The notes beneath the pieces are model-generated. The model worked only from the letters and a program-made list of their open reading frames with translations. It made no database searches and was not told the origin of the DNA. Source: Glycomyces tritici (lineage in GTDB: Bacteria; Actinomycetota; Actinomycetes; Mycobacteriales; Micromonosporaceae). Taken from it: DNA of 64,000 nt. The position numbers and the translations under genes are program-made. Every line of letters starts with the position of its first letter. Position 1 is the first letter of the stretch. The stretch spans positions 558,001 through 622,000 of the forward strand of contig NZ_JAUEMJ010000002.1 in assembly GCF_030403505.1 (NCBI RefSeq). Reading direction: 5' to 3'. This document shows positions 7,229-15,787 of the stretch, piece by piece.

Positions 7229-9313
7229 GTGCCCGCAGCAGAACCCGACCGGACCGAACCCTCCGAAGACGCGAACCCCGACAGCGAAGACGCGCAAGCC
7301 GCCTCGCCCCGGAAGGCGCCGCTCGACGAGCCCGCCATAGCGCGCATCGTGGAGGAGGCGCTCGCTTCATGGACGCCGCCGGCCGTCTACTTCAGCGGTG
7401 CCGCGGTGACCATCGGCGGCGCACTGGGGATGCTCGTCCAGCTGCTCCTCGGCACGGCCCCGCGGCCGTGGAGCAGCGTGCTGGTCGCCATCGGCATCGG
7501 CGTCATCATCCTCCAGCTGCTGTGGACCCGGTTCCAGATCGGCAGGGGCAAGCGCGCCACCGGGTTCGCCGGGTTCACGGCCCTCTCCTTCGCGATCGTG
7601 TGCGCCCTGATCCTCGGCTTCGTCCTGCACCCCGTGCTCAACCGGGTCTACGACCGGTACTTCTCGCACTGCGCCGACCCGGTGGAGCTCACGGTGCTCA
7701 TACCGGCGGACGGCGCGGCCTGGTTCCAGGAGTCGATCGCCGAGTTCAACCGCCGGAACATCGACGGACACCGGTGCCGCAAGACGAACGTGACCGCCTT
7801 CAGCGCCTCGTGGCCCGATGTGGAACGGGCGATGGCCCAGGGCTGGAAGCCCGCCGGAGCGGACGACGAGGAGCCGTTCGAGCCGCTGCGCGACGTCGGC
7901 CCCCGACCCCACTTCTGGATCGCCGAATCGCAGACCCAGGTCGACCTGGCCTACGGCCTGCTGGACGATTCGGCGGTCAACTACCAGGTCTTCGCCCCCG
8001 AGGACACCGCGCCGATCGGCCGGACGCCACTGGTGCTCGCCGTCCCCGACAGCGTGTTCGAACGCGGGTTCAACGATCGCTCCCAGGCCGCCGACCGCCC
8101 GCTCCACGAACTCATCACCGAACTCGGCGACGCCTACGGCACCCCCGTGCTCCGATCCGACCCCGCCGTCTCGACCACGGGCCTGCTGTTCCTCCGCGCG
8201 CTCTACGGCCCGGACGCCGAGCCCGGCGGCATCGGCGCCCGCATGGAGAACCGGCTCGCCGACGCCGCCGCGGCGACCGGCATCGCCTTGTCCCCCAGCG
8301 ATACCGCCGTCCTGTGCCAGCTCGCGAAGCAGGGCGCGAACCCCGCGGCGGCGGTGCTCACCACCGAAGCGGCCCTGGCGCGCTACAACACCGGCGGGTC
8401 CCTCGGCGACGAGTGCGCGCTCACCGAGAGCCCGCGCTCGGGGCTCGCGCCGATCTACGGCACCGAGCTGGGATCGCTCGACTACCAGGCGGTCGAGCTC
8501 GGCTGGAGCGACGACCCGTGGGCGTCCCGGCGCGCCGGCGCCGCCGAGGACCTGCGCGCCTGGCTCGCGGGCGAGGACGACCGCTGGAGCCCGACGGACA
8601 TGGGCGTGCGCGACGTCCAGTACGACGGCGGCGTCATCGCCGGCGACGTCGCGTTCGACAACGACTTCCCGGTCGAGGCCGACCCGATCAGCGCCGGCGA
8701 GTTCCGTGCGCTGGAAGAGGTCTACGGGCACAACCGGGTCCCCACCGACGTGCTGCTCGCCATCGACCGCTCGGCGACGATGGACGAATCCGCGGGCGGC
8801 GGCGCGAGCCGGTTCGACCTCGCCGCCGACGGCGCCGCGGCAGCGCTCGACTACCTCGGCGCCGACGACCGCGTGGGACTGTGGACGTTCCCGGCCGACG
8901 GGTCGGCCTCGCACACCGAAGTGCTCGGCATCGGGCCCGACCCGGGCGAGGACGTGGCCGCGCGGCTCGACGCCACCGAGGTCAGCCACGGCGTGGACCT
9001 CCACCAGACGGTCGTCGACGGCATCGCCGCGCTCGAGGCCGCCCGCGAGGGCGAACGGGTCAGCGCCATGGTGGTCCTCACCGACGGCGCCGACGCCGAC
9101 ACCTCCGCGACCACGGCGGCGGCGGTCCGCGACCAGCTCGCGGACTCGCGGGTCGCGCTGTACCTCATCGCCGTCGGCGACGCCTCGTGCCGCTCGGCCA
9201 CCTTCAGCGCCCTGGCCGAAGACCCGCGCGTGACCTGCTTCGAAGCCGAGCAGCAGCAGATCACCACCACGTTCGACGGGCTGTTCAACCAGTTGTGGAG
9301 CGGCGATGCCTGA
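7229..9313 (+). CDS. Membrane protein with solute-binding-like and VWA domains
   Basis: GTG 7229 is preferred: ACGGAG lies 8 bases before it, whereas the ATG at 7139 lies next to the divergent GNAT start. The 694-residue product has an acidic Pro/Glu N-terminus, three hydrophobic helices (about 53-73, 82-100, 114-134), and then a periplasmic-binding-protein-like region (about 150-480; VELTVLIPADGAAWFQESIAEFN resembles the start of a solute-binding domain). The C-terminal von Willebrand A domain (about 505-690) has Asp513, Ser515 and Thr517 in AIDRSATMD as a MIDAS variant and VVLTDGADADT near 612-622. It overlaps by 8 bp a second solute-binding protein gene. Metal-dependent protein contact outside the membrane is likely; the ligand is unknown. 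Confidence 0.8.
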   Translation: MPAAEPDRTEPSEDANPDSEDAQAASPRKAPLDEPAIARIVEEALASWTPPAVYFSGAAVTIGGALGMLVQLLLGTAPRPWSSVLVAIGIGVIILQLLWTRFQIGRGKRATGFAGFTALSFAIVCALILGFVLHPVLNRVYDRYFSHCADPVELTVLIPADGAAWFQESIAEFNRRNIDGHRCRKTNVTAFSASWPDVERAMAQGWKPAGADDEEPFEPLRDVGPRPHFWIAESQTQVDLAYGLLDDSAVNYQVFAPEDTAPIGRTPLVLAVPDSVFERGFNDRSQAADRPLHELITELGDAYGTPVLRSDPAVSTTGLLFLRALYGPDAEPGGIGARMENRLADAAAATGIALSPSDTAVLCQLAKQGANPAAAVLTTEAALARYNTGGSLGDECALTESPRSGLAPIYGTELGSLDYQAVELGWSDDPWASRRAGAAEDLRAWLAGEDDRWSPTDMGVRDVQYDGGVIAGDVAFDNDFPVEADPISAGEFRALEEVYGHNRVPTDVLLAIDRSATMDESAGGGASRFDLAADGAAAALDYLGADDRVGLWTFPADGSASHTEVLGIGPDPGEDVAARLDATEVSHGVDLHQTVVDGIAALEAAREGERVSAMVVLTDGADADTSATTAAAVRDQLADSRVALYLIAVGDASCRSATFSALAEDPRVTCFEAEQQQITTTFDGLFNQLWSGDA

Positions 9314-10685
9314 GCTCACCAGAAGGCAGGCGGTCAAGCGCGCCTTGATGATCGGGACGGCCGGCGCGATCGCCGGATTCGGGGCCTTCAGCGGCGGCCA
9401 CCTGTACGGCTCGCGCGAGCCCGCCCGGCCCTGGGAGGACCTCGGCGGCCGGCCCCTGCGCCTGCTGGCCGGCCGCGACGACACCGCGAACGGCCAGCGC
9501 CGGCTCCTGGTCGAGCAGTGGAACGCCCGGTACCCGGGCCACCCCGCCGAGATGGTGGAGCTCCCGGGGATCGCCGACCTCCAGTTCAGCGCCATCCACG
9601 CCACGCTCCAGTCCGGGAGCGCCGACGTGGACGCCGTGGAGCTCGACGTGCCGTGGATCGCCGAGTTCGCGAAGGCCGGGCACCTGGAAGCGCTCAAGGA
9701 CGCCGACACGGAGGGGTTCCTGCGGCACCCCTTGGCGACCGGGCGCGTGGACGGCGAACTGTACGCGCTGCCGTTCCACACCAACGTCGGCATGCTCTAC
9801 TACCGGGAGGGCGCCGACTCCGATTACGCCACCGGCACTTTGAGCGCCACCGAGGCCGCGTCCATCGGCGACTGGAACGGGCTGCGGGAGACCATCGGGT
9901 GGATGCTGGAGGCGAACCCGGATTTCGACGGCGGGATCGCGATGCAGCTGGCGCCCTACGAGGGGTTCACCGTGAACGTCTGGGAGTACCTGCTCGCCAG
10001 CGGCGTCGCCGTCGACGAGGCGGACGGCATGATCGACTTCGGGGAGCGCTCGGACGCGGCGGGCGTCCTGGAGGAGCTGTCCCGCGACCTGCACGAGGAG
10101 GTCCGCGAAGGCGCCCAGGTGATCCTCCAGGAGGCGTTGCAGCACGACGAGGCCGACGCGCTCGCGGCGTTCCAGACCGGGCGGGTGCCGTTCCTGCGGC
10201 ACTGGCCGCAGGTGATCAGGACCCTGCAGGAGTGCGAACTGGACTTCGCGGTCGGGGTGGTGCCGATGCCGGGCGGCGTGCTCGGCGGCGGGAGCCTCGC
10301 GGTGAGCGCGCACTCGACGCGCCGCAACGCCGCCCGGGCGCTGATCGAGTTCCTGACCGGCCCCACGAGCGAGCAGCTGCTGTTCGAGCGCGGCAGTTTC
10401 GCGGCGACCCGCCACGAGCCGTACTTCGACGCGATCGCGCAGAACGCGAACGCCGTGCCGCCCTCGGGGGACGCGTGCGAGGCGGCGGCCGGGCCGAGGG
10501 TCGAGGCCGACGAGCTCTACGACGCGCTCACCGGCCAAGGGCCGGGGCGCCGGCCCGCGGTCGAGCGGTACACGCAGTTCAGCCGCGCGTTCCGGGACGC
10601 GCTCCATCCGGAGCTGGCGAACGACGCCGCTCCCGACCTGCGCGGTCTCGACCGGCGCCTCAAGGACGCGATCGAGGGGAAGTGA
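9306..10685 (+). CDS. Extracellular solute-binding protein, family 1, Tat-like signal
   Basis: The start overlaps the end of the VWA gene, so the two are translationally coupled. The 459-residue protein begins with TRRQAVKRALMIGTAGAIAG, a twin-arginine signal that may stay as an anchor because no clear cleavage or lipobox follows. The body is a sugar-type solute-binding protein: DVDAVELDVPWIAEFAKAG and the YALPFHTNVGMLYYRE block (near 155-170) are typical of family 1. No permease or ATPase lies nearby, so it may serve sensing or a protein complex with the VWA partner, not uptake. Confidence 0.85.
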   Translation: MPELTRRQAVKRALMIGTAGAIAGFGAFSGGHLYGSREPARPWEDLGGRPLRLLAGRDDTANGQRRLLVEQWNARYPGHPAEMVELPGIADLQFSAIHATLQSGSADVDAVELDVPWIAEFAKAGHLEALKDADTEGFLRHPLATGRVDGELYALPFHTNVGMLYYREGADSDYATGTLSATEAASIGDWNGLRETIGWMLEANPDFDGGIAMQLAPYEGFTVNVWEYLLASGVAVDEADGMIDFGERSDAAGVLEELSRDLHEEVREGAQVILQEALQHDEADALAAFQTGRVPFLRHWPQVIRTLQECELDFAVGVVPMPGGVLGGGSLAVSAHSTRRNAARALIEFLTGPTSEQLLFERGSFAATRHEPYFDAIAQNANAVPPSGDACEAAAGPRVEADELYDALTGQGPGRRPAVERYTQFSRAFRDALHPELANDAAPDLRGLDRRLKDAIEGK

Positions 10686-11208
10686 CGTGCGGCGCGGGCC
10701 GCAGGTCGCGCAGGTGCCAGTCGAGGACCCTGCCGTCGGGCTCGCTGCGGCGCTGCAGGAACGCGAAGCCCGCCCGGGCGGCCACGGCCGCCGAGCGGGT
10801 GTTCGCCGGCTCGCACCGGATCACCGCCTCCGTGCATCCGATCGCGGCCGCGTACGAGCAGGCGAGGCGCACCGCGCGGGTCGCCAGGCCCCGGCCGCGC
10901 CACGGCGCGTAGAGCCCGTACGCCAGGTTGGCCTGGCCCTCCCGCAGGTAGTACTGGCCGGTCTGGACGTCCACGGTCCCGGCGAGCGCCAGCTCGGGCC
11001 CCGTGCGGATGCCGAAGGTGTGGAACGGCCCGCCGTCGCGCCACCAGCGGTCGCAGCATTCCAGGTAGTGGCGCAGGCCCTCCGGGGTGGCGGGGTCTCC
11101 GCTGAGCCAGCGCACCAGCTCCTCGTCCTCCCCCGCGTAATGGGCCGCGAAGTCGCCGGGTCCGAGAGGGAGGAGCGTGACCGTGCCGTCGGTGAGCGCC
11201 TCGTGCAT
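10660..11208 (-). CDS. GNAT N-acetyltransferase
   Basis: A 182-residue GNAT protein. LLPLGPGDFAAHYAGEDEELVRWL is a RimJ/RimL-type opening, the acetyl-CoA loop is RGRGLATRAVRLA near 106-118, and EAVIRCEPANTRSAAVAARAGF near 128-149 is the second conserved block. It converges on the solute-binding gene and overlaps its 3' end by 26 bp. The next gene upstream, a histidine kinase, is divergent. Substrate unknown. Confidence 0.8.
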   Translation of the reverse strand: MHEALTDGTVTLLPLGPGDFAAHYAGEDEELVRWLSGDPATPEGLRHYLECCDRWWRDGGPFHTFGIRTGPELALAGTVDVQTGQYYLREGQANLAYGLYAPWRGRGLATRAVRLACSYAAAIGCTEAVIRCEPANTRSAAVAARAGFAFLQRRSEPDGRVLDWHLRDLRPAPHVTSPRSRP

Positions 11209-11385
11209 GGCTCAAGCCTCGCGCAGTCCGTGGCCGCCCGCAACGGATTCAATGCAGCACGGACCGGCTGGACGGCGACCTCCGTCGCATCAGAGCGTGA
11301 CCGACGGATCGTCAGGGCCGACGAAAGTATCGGATAGGGCCGCGGTGCTCGCCGCGAGCGGTGGGGGGCGGATAGGTTCGGGCGC

Positions 11386-12504
11386 ATGAGCGGCGAGAAG
11401 ACGAGGCGCGGAGCGCGCGGCGTGGCGGTGGACCTGGGCGTGTTCGCCGTCGGCGTGTTCGTCTACCTGTTCATCGCGGGGGAGCGCCTGAACGCCGGAA
11501 TGCCCTCGCCCCCTTGGCTGTTCGACGTCGACATGGCCTCCGGGCTGCTGGCGCTGCCGTTGCTGTGGCTGCGGCGGCGCTGGCCGGTGCAGGCGGCCGT
11601 GCCGCTCGTCCTGGCCTCGACCTACTCCGAGACCATCGCGTTCCCGCTGCTGGTGATGCTGTACGCGGTGGTCGTGCGCCGGCCCCTGCGCACCGCCGCG
11701 TGGGTGTACGCGGCCTCGCTCGCGGCGGCGGGCGTCTACATCGTCGTCAGGCCCGATGAGATGCCCCTGGCGGTGTCGATCGGGTTCGGGCTGTCGCTGC
11801 ACGCGGCGGTCGCCGGATGGGGCCTGTTCTCGCGGTACCGGCGCCAGCTGGAGGCCCGTGCGGCCCAAGCGGAGCAGGACGAGCGCGAGCGGGCCCGCCA
11901 GCGGGCGCGCGACGAGCTCGCCCGCGAGCTGCACGACATGCTCGGGCACCGGCTCTCGCTGCTCAGCCTGCACGCGGGCGGCATGGAGTACCGGCCCGAC
12001 GCCCCGCCCGAGGAGCTGGCCCGCGCGGCCGGGGTCGTGCGCGAGCAGTCCACCCTGGCGATGCGGGACCTGCGGGAGATCATCGCGATCCTGCGCGCCC
12101 CGATCGGCGAGCTGCCGCAGCCGCGGATCGCGGACCTGCACGCGCTCGTGGAGGAGGCCCGGCCCGCGATGCGGATCGAACTGGCCGCGGACGTGGACGG
12201 CGACGTGCCCGAGCGCTCCGGGCGCACCGCCTACCGGATCGTGCAGGAGGCGCTGACGAACGCCCGCAAGCACGCCGAGGACGCGCCCGTCGAGGTCACT
12301 GTGGAGGGACGGGCCGCGGACGGGCTCAGCGTCACCGTGGTGAACGGGCCGGGCCGCGACGGCGGGCCGGCCCCCGCCTCCAGTTCCGGCCACGGCCTCA
12401 TCGGCCTCGAGGAGCGGGCCGCGCTCGCGGGCGGGCGGCTCGAGTACGGGGCGACGGCCGCTGGCGGATGGCGGGTGCACGCGTGGCTACCCTGGACCGC
12501 ATGA
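11386..12504 (+). CDS. Sensor histidine kinase, NarL/HisKA_3 group
   Basis: The 372-residue protein has an N-terminal membrane part with about five helices (residues 13-150), then a short coiled coil (RAQAEQDERERARQRARDELA). His183 in ELHDMLGHRLS is the phosphoacceptor of the HisKA_3 type. The ATPase domain ends with SSGHGLIGLEERAALAGG, a G-box. There is almost no extracellular loop, so it probably senses within the membrane or via another protein. It overlaps the response regulator by four bases (ATGA), making a two-component pair. Confidence 0.9.
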   Translation: MSGEKTRRGARGVAVDLGVFAVGVFVYLFIAGERLNAGMPSPPWLFDVDMASGLLALPLLWLRRRWPVQAAVPLVLASTYSETIAFPLLVMLYAVVVRRPLRTAAWVYAASLAAAGVYIVVRPDEMPLAVSIGFGLSLHAAVAGWGLFSRYRRQLEARAAQAEQDERERARQRARDELARELHDMLGHRLSLLSLHAGGMEYRPDAPPEELARAAGVVREQSTLAMRDLREIIAILRAPIGELPQPRIADLHALVEEARPAMRIELAADVDGDVPERSGRTAYRIVQEALTNARKHAEDAPVEVTVEGRAADGLSVTVVNGPGRDGGPAPASSSGHGLIGLEERAALAGGRLEYGATAAGGWRVHAWLPWTA

Positions 12505-13169
12505 GCGAGCCGCCCCCCGTGAAGATCCTGGTCGTGGACGACGATCCGCTGGTGCGCGCCGGCCTGCGGATGATCCTCGGCGGCGCCGGGGACCTCGAGG
12601 TGGTCGGCGAGGCCGGCAGCGGCTCCGAGGTGCCGGAGCTGGTGGCGCGGCTGCGGCCCGACGTGGTGCTCATGGACCTGCACATGCCGGGCGTGGACGG
12701 CCTGACCGCGACCGAGCGGCTGCGGGCCGCGCCGAACGCGCCGGAGGTCCTGGTGCTCACCGCGTTCGAGGCCGACGGCCACGTGCGTCGGGCGCTGCGC
12801 GCCGGGGCGGGCGGGTTCCTGCTGAAGGACACGCCGCCGGCCGCGATCGTGGCGGCGGTGCGGCGTGTGGCGGCCGGGGAGCCGGTGCTCTCGCCCGAGG
12901 TGACGCGGCGGCTGATCGGCATCGTCGCGGGCGGCGCTCCGGTGGACCGCCGCGGCGAGGCCCGGGAGCGCTTGGGCGCGTTGAACAACCGCGAGACCGA
13001 GGTGGCCGTGGAGGTCGGCCGGGGCAGCTCGAACGCGCAGATCGCGGCGGCGCTGCACCTGAGCGTGCCCACGGTGAAGACGCACGTCTCGGCCGCGCTG
13101 AGCAAGCTCGGGCTCAACAACCGGGTGCAGCTGGCGCTCCTCGTCCACGACGCGGGGCTCGCGGACTGA
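12501..13169 (+). CDS. LuxR-type response regulator
   Basis: The start ATG 12501 overlaps the kinase stop. The receiver domain has Asp13/Asp14 in VVDDD, the phosphoacceptor Asp59 in VVLMDLHMPG, the Thr in LVLTAF and Lys in FLLKDTPP. A NarL/LuxR helix-turn-helix follows at about 158-215 (LNNRETEVAVEVGRGSSNAQIAAAL, VPTVKTHVSAALSKLG). Total 222 residues, normal for the family. It would activate or repress targets after phosphorylation by the partner kinase; targets are unknown. Confidence 0.9.
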   Translation: MSEPPPVKILVVDDDPLVRAGLRMILGGAGDLEVVGEAGSGSEVPELVARLRPDVVLMDLHMPGVDGLTATERLRAAPNAPEVLVLTAFEADGHVRRALRAGAGGFLLKDTPPAAIVAAVRRVAAGEPVLSPEVTRRLIGIVAGGAPVDRRGEARERLGALNNRETEVAVEVGRGSSNAQIAAALHLSVPTVKTHVSAALSKLGLNNRVQLALLVHDAGLAD

Positions 13170-13174
13170 GCGGG

Positions 13175-13879
13175 CTAGGCCCCGAGCGGGCGCCGCAGGC
13201 GCATCGCGAGGAACGACGGCCGGGCGCTGAGCTTCGCGAACGCCTCGGGGTCGACGACCTCCAGCTCGGGGACCGGGCGGGGCTCGACCAGCCGCTCGAT
13301 CGCGAAGCCCGCGGCGAGGAGGTCGCCGGTGAGGGTCTCGATCGTCATGCGCTGGAAGTGGATCGGCGGCAGGTCATCCCGTACGTGCAGGTCGACCCAC
13401 TCGTCCGAGAAGTACGAGTCGCCGAAGTGCCGCCAGTCGGCGGCCGGGTGCGTGGTCGAGACCAGGAACCGTCCGCCGGGCTTGAGGACGCGGAAGACCT
13501 CGGCGAGCAGTGCGGCGCGGTCGCGCAGGTGGTGGATGACGAGGGCGCTGAGCACCATGTCGAACGAGGCGTCCGCGGCGAAGTCGAGCGGCCGCTCCAG
13601 GTCGTGCAGGCGCAGGTCGGCGCGGTCGCCGACCAAGGCCTTCGCGTGGGCGACGAGTTCGGCGCTGCCGTCGACGCCCACGACCGTCGCGCCGCGGTCG
13701 AGGAGCGCGGCCGCGTAGAGGCCCGCACCGCAGCCGAGGTCGAGGACGCGCCGCCCGCTGACGTCCCCGGCGAGGCCGAGCATCGCGGGCCGGTCGGTGT
13801 AGGCGTTGTACGCGCCGGTGGCGGCGTGTTCGGCGAAGGCGTCGCCGAGCGCGCCGTGATAAGCGGTGTCCCGAGGCAT
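13175..13879 (-). CDS. Class I SAM-dependent methyltransferase
   Basis: I start at ATG 13879 (MPRDTAYHGALGDAF), since the sequence upstream is out of family and lies over low-quality frame. The 234-residue protein shows motif I VLDLGCGAGLYAAAL near 46-60, motif II VGVDGSAELV, and ASFDMVLSALVIHHLRDR as motif IV with the post-motif helices. It belongs to the Methyltransf_11/25 group that methylates small molecules such as quinones. It converges with the response-regulator gene with only 5 bp between stops. Confidence 0.85.
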   Translation of the reverse strand: MPRDTAYHGALGDAFAEHAATGAYNAYTDRPAMLGLAGDVSGRRVLDLGCGAGLYAAALLDRGATVVGVDGSAELVAHAKALVGDRADLRLHDLERPLDFAADASFDMVLSALVIHHLRDRAALLAEVFRVLKPGGRFLVSTTHPAADWRHFGDSYFSDEWVDLHVRDDLPPIHFQRMTIETLTGDLLAAGFAIERLVEPRPVPELEVVDPEAFAKLSARPSFLAMRLRRPLGA

Positions 13880-14053
13880 CGGCACAGTATCCCCGCGCCG
13901 AGGCCGCGGCGCCACTGCTTTCGGTACTGGCGCAAGGGCATCCGAGGACGCGACGAGGAGATCGTCCAACCATTGAAAAAAGAGTGTCGCGGACCCGGGC
14001 GCGGCCGGTAGCGTTCACCCGCGCACGACCCCCACACCCGAAGGCAGCTCCAG

Positions 14054-15787
14054 ATGGCACGCTTCACTCCCCCGCGCGACCCGGGCGGGCCCCTCCCGCA
14101 CCCGAGACCGGCCGTCGCCGTCATCGGCTGGCTCTTCCGGTCCCAGTGGCGGATGCTCGCGATGAGCACGCTCGTGTCGTTCGCGTTCCTCGGCGCCCAG
14201 CAGTTCGTGCCCTATGTGGTCGGACGTGCGGTCGACGACGGCCTCGTCGCGGGCGACCGCGCCGCCCTCTACTGGTGGTCCGCGGCGCTCATGGCCTGCA
14301 TCGGCGTCGCCACCGTCACGGGCGTCGCCAGCTTCTACTACATGATGTACACGGCGATGGACACCGACTTCAGGGTCCAGCGGCGCCTCGTCGACACCGT
14401 CGTCGCGGTCGGCTCCCGCATCCGGTCCCGGACCGACGCGGGCGAGCTCGTGGCGATCTCCGCGGCCGACGCGCACGCGCTCAGCTCCGTCTCGATGATG
14501 TTCGGCCGCCTGGCCTCCGCGCTCCTCGCGTTCCTGCTCGCACTCTCAATCCTCGCCACCCTCTCGTGGTGGTTCGTGCTCGCCGCCGGCGTCGGCGTCC
14601 CGGCCATGTTCCTGCTTCTGCGGCCCCTGTTCCTGCGCCTCGAAGCGCGCGGCCGCGAGTTCCGCGACCGCTTCGGCGAGCAGACCGGCATCGGCACGGA
14701 CGCCGTCGCAGGCCTGCGGGTGCTGCGCGGCATCGGCGGCGAAGCGCACTTCACCGCCCGCTACAAGACCGCCTCGCAGGCGTCCCGCCGCGCCGGAGTC
14801 CGCGTGCGCCGCACGGCGGCCGGGCTCGAGTTCGCGCGCCTCGCACTGCCGGGGACGCTGCTCGTGCTCGTCCTGTGGATGGGCGCGGAGATGACCCTCG
14901 ACGGCACCATCACCGCCGGCGAGTTCGTGGCCCTCTTCGGGTACCTCGTCGCCCTCACCCGCCCCCTCGGCTACACCATCCAGGGGGTCGACGCCCTGAC
15001 CCGCGCCATCGTCGCCTCCGGTCGGTTCCAGAAGCTCCAGGACGAGCACCCCGAACCCGAACCCGAGGACGAGCGCCCCTGGCCCGCAGGCGAACCCCTG
15101 CACGACCCGGCCAGCGGCACCTCCATCGAGCCGGGCCTGATCACCGGCGTCGTCACCGGTGACGGGAAGGGCGCGACCGAACTCCTCGACCGCCTCGCCG
15201 GATACGCCGAGACCGGCGAACCCGCCCGGATCGGCACGACCCCCTTGGGCGCCTTCGGCACCGCCACCGTGCGGCGCCACGTGCACCTCCTCGAAGCCCG
15301 CGCACAGCTCTTCAGCGGCCCCCTCCGCGACCAGCTCGACGTGGACGGCCGGCGCACGGACGCCGACATCATGCGGGCCCTCCACACCGCCTCCGCCGTC
15401 GACATCGTCGGCGTCGACCCCTCCCTCATCGAGAGCGAGGAGGTCCCGAGCACCGGCTACGACCTCGACACCGTCGCGGGCGAACGCGGCCGCAACTTCT
15501 CCGGCGGCGAACGCCAGCGCCTCATCCTCGCCCGCGCGCTCCTCGCCGACCCCGAGATCCTCGTGCTCGACGACCCGGCGAGCGCGTGCGACGCCCAGAC
15601 CGAGGCCCGCATCGCCGCCCGCCTCGCCCGGCACCGCCGGGGCCGGACCACCGCGATCCTCACGAATTCGCCGCAGCTCCTGGCCGTCTGCGACCGCGTC
15701 CAGTTCCTCGCGGGCGCCGAGGCCGTCGCGGGCACGCACGCCGAGCTGCTGCAGCAGGCCGAGTACCGAGAGGCGGTCACCCGATGA
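14054..15787 (+). CDS. ABC exporter subunit with degenerate nucleotide site
   Basis: A 577-residue half-transporter: six membrane helices (about 20-310), then an ATPase domain. The signature NFSGGERQR (near 481-489) is intact. The Walker A region reads GDGKGATEL, with Gly in place of the Ser/Thr after Lys; Walker B reads VLDDPAS, with Asp in place of the catalytic Glu; and the switch His is Asn in ILTNSPQ. This subunit therefore cannot hydrolyse ATP at its own site but offers a good signature to its partner. Its stop overlaps the start of the partner (ATGA), so they form a heterodimer that exports an unknown substrate, probably a drug, lipid or peptide. Confidence 0.88.
   Translation: MARFTPPRDPGGPLPHPRPAVAVIGWLFRSQWRMLAMSTLVSFAFLGAQQFVPYVVGRAVDDGLVAGDRAALYWWSAALMACIGVATVTGVASFYYMMYTAMDTDFRVQRRLVDTVVAVGSRIRSRTDAGELVAISAADAHALSSVSMMFGRLASALLAFLLALSILATLSWWFVLAAGVGVPAMFLLLRPLFLRLEARGREFRDRFGEQTGIGTDAVAGLRVLRGIGGEAHFTARYKTASQASRRAGVRVRRTAAGLEFARLALPGTLLVLVLWMGAEMTLDGTITAGEFVALFGYLVALTRPLGYTIQGVDALTRAIVASGRFQKLQDEHPEPEPEDERPWPAGEPLHDPASGTSIEPGLITGVVTGDGKGATELLDRLAGYAETGEPARIGTTPLGAFGTATVRRHVHLLEARAQLFSGPLRDQLDVDGRRTDADIMRALHTASAVDIVGVDPSLIESEEVPSTGYDLDTVAGERGRNFSGGERQRLILARALLADPEILVLDDPASACDAQTEARIAARLARHRRGRTTAILTNSPQLLAVCDRVQFLAGAEAVAGTHAELLQQAEYREAVTR

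Noticed and set aside
6058..7347. A single 429-codon minus-strand frame covering DUF1990 and the GNAT region
   Set aside because: Only its last 163 codons are family-like; the first part is a shadow of the GNAT gene, and a GTG just after the GNAT stop explains the start.
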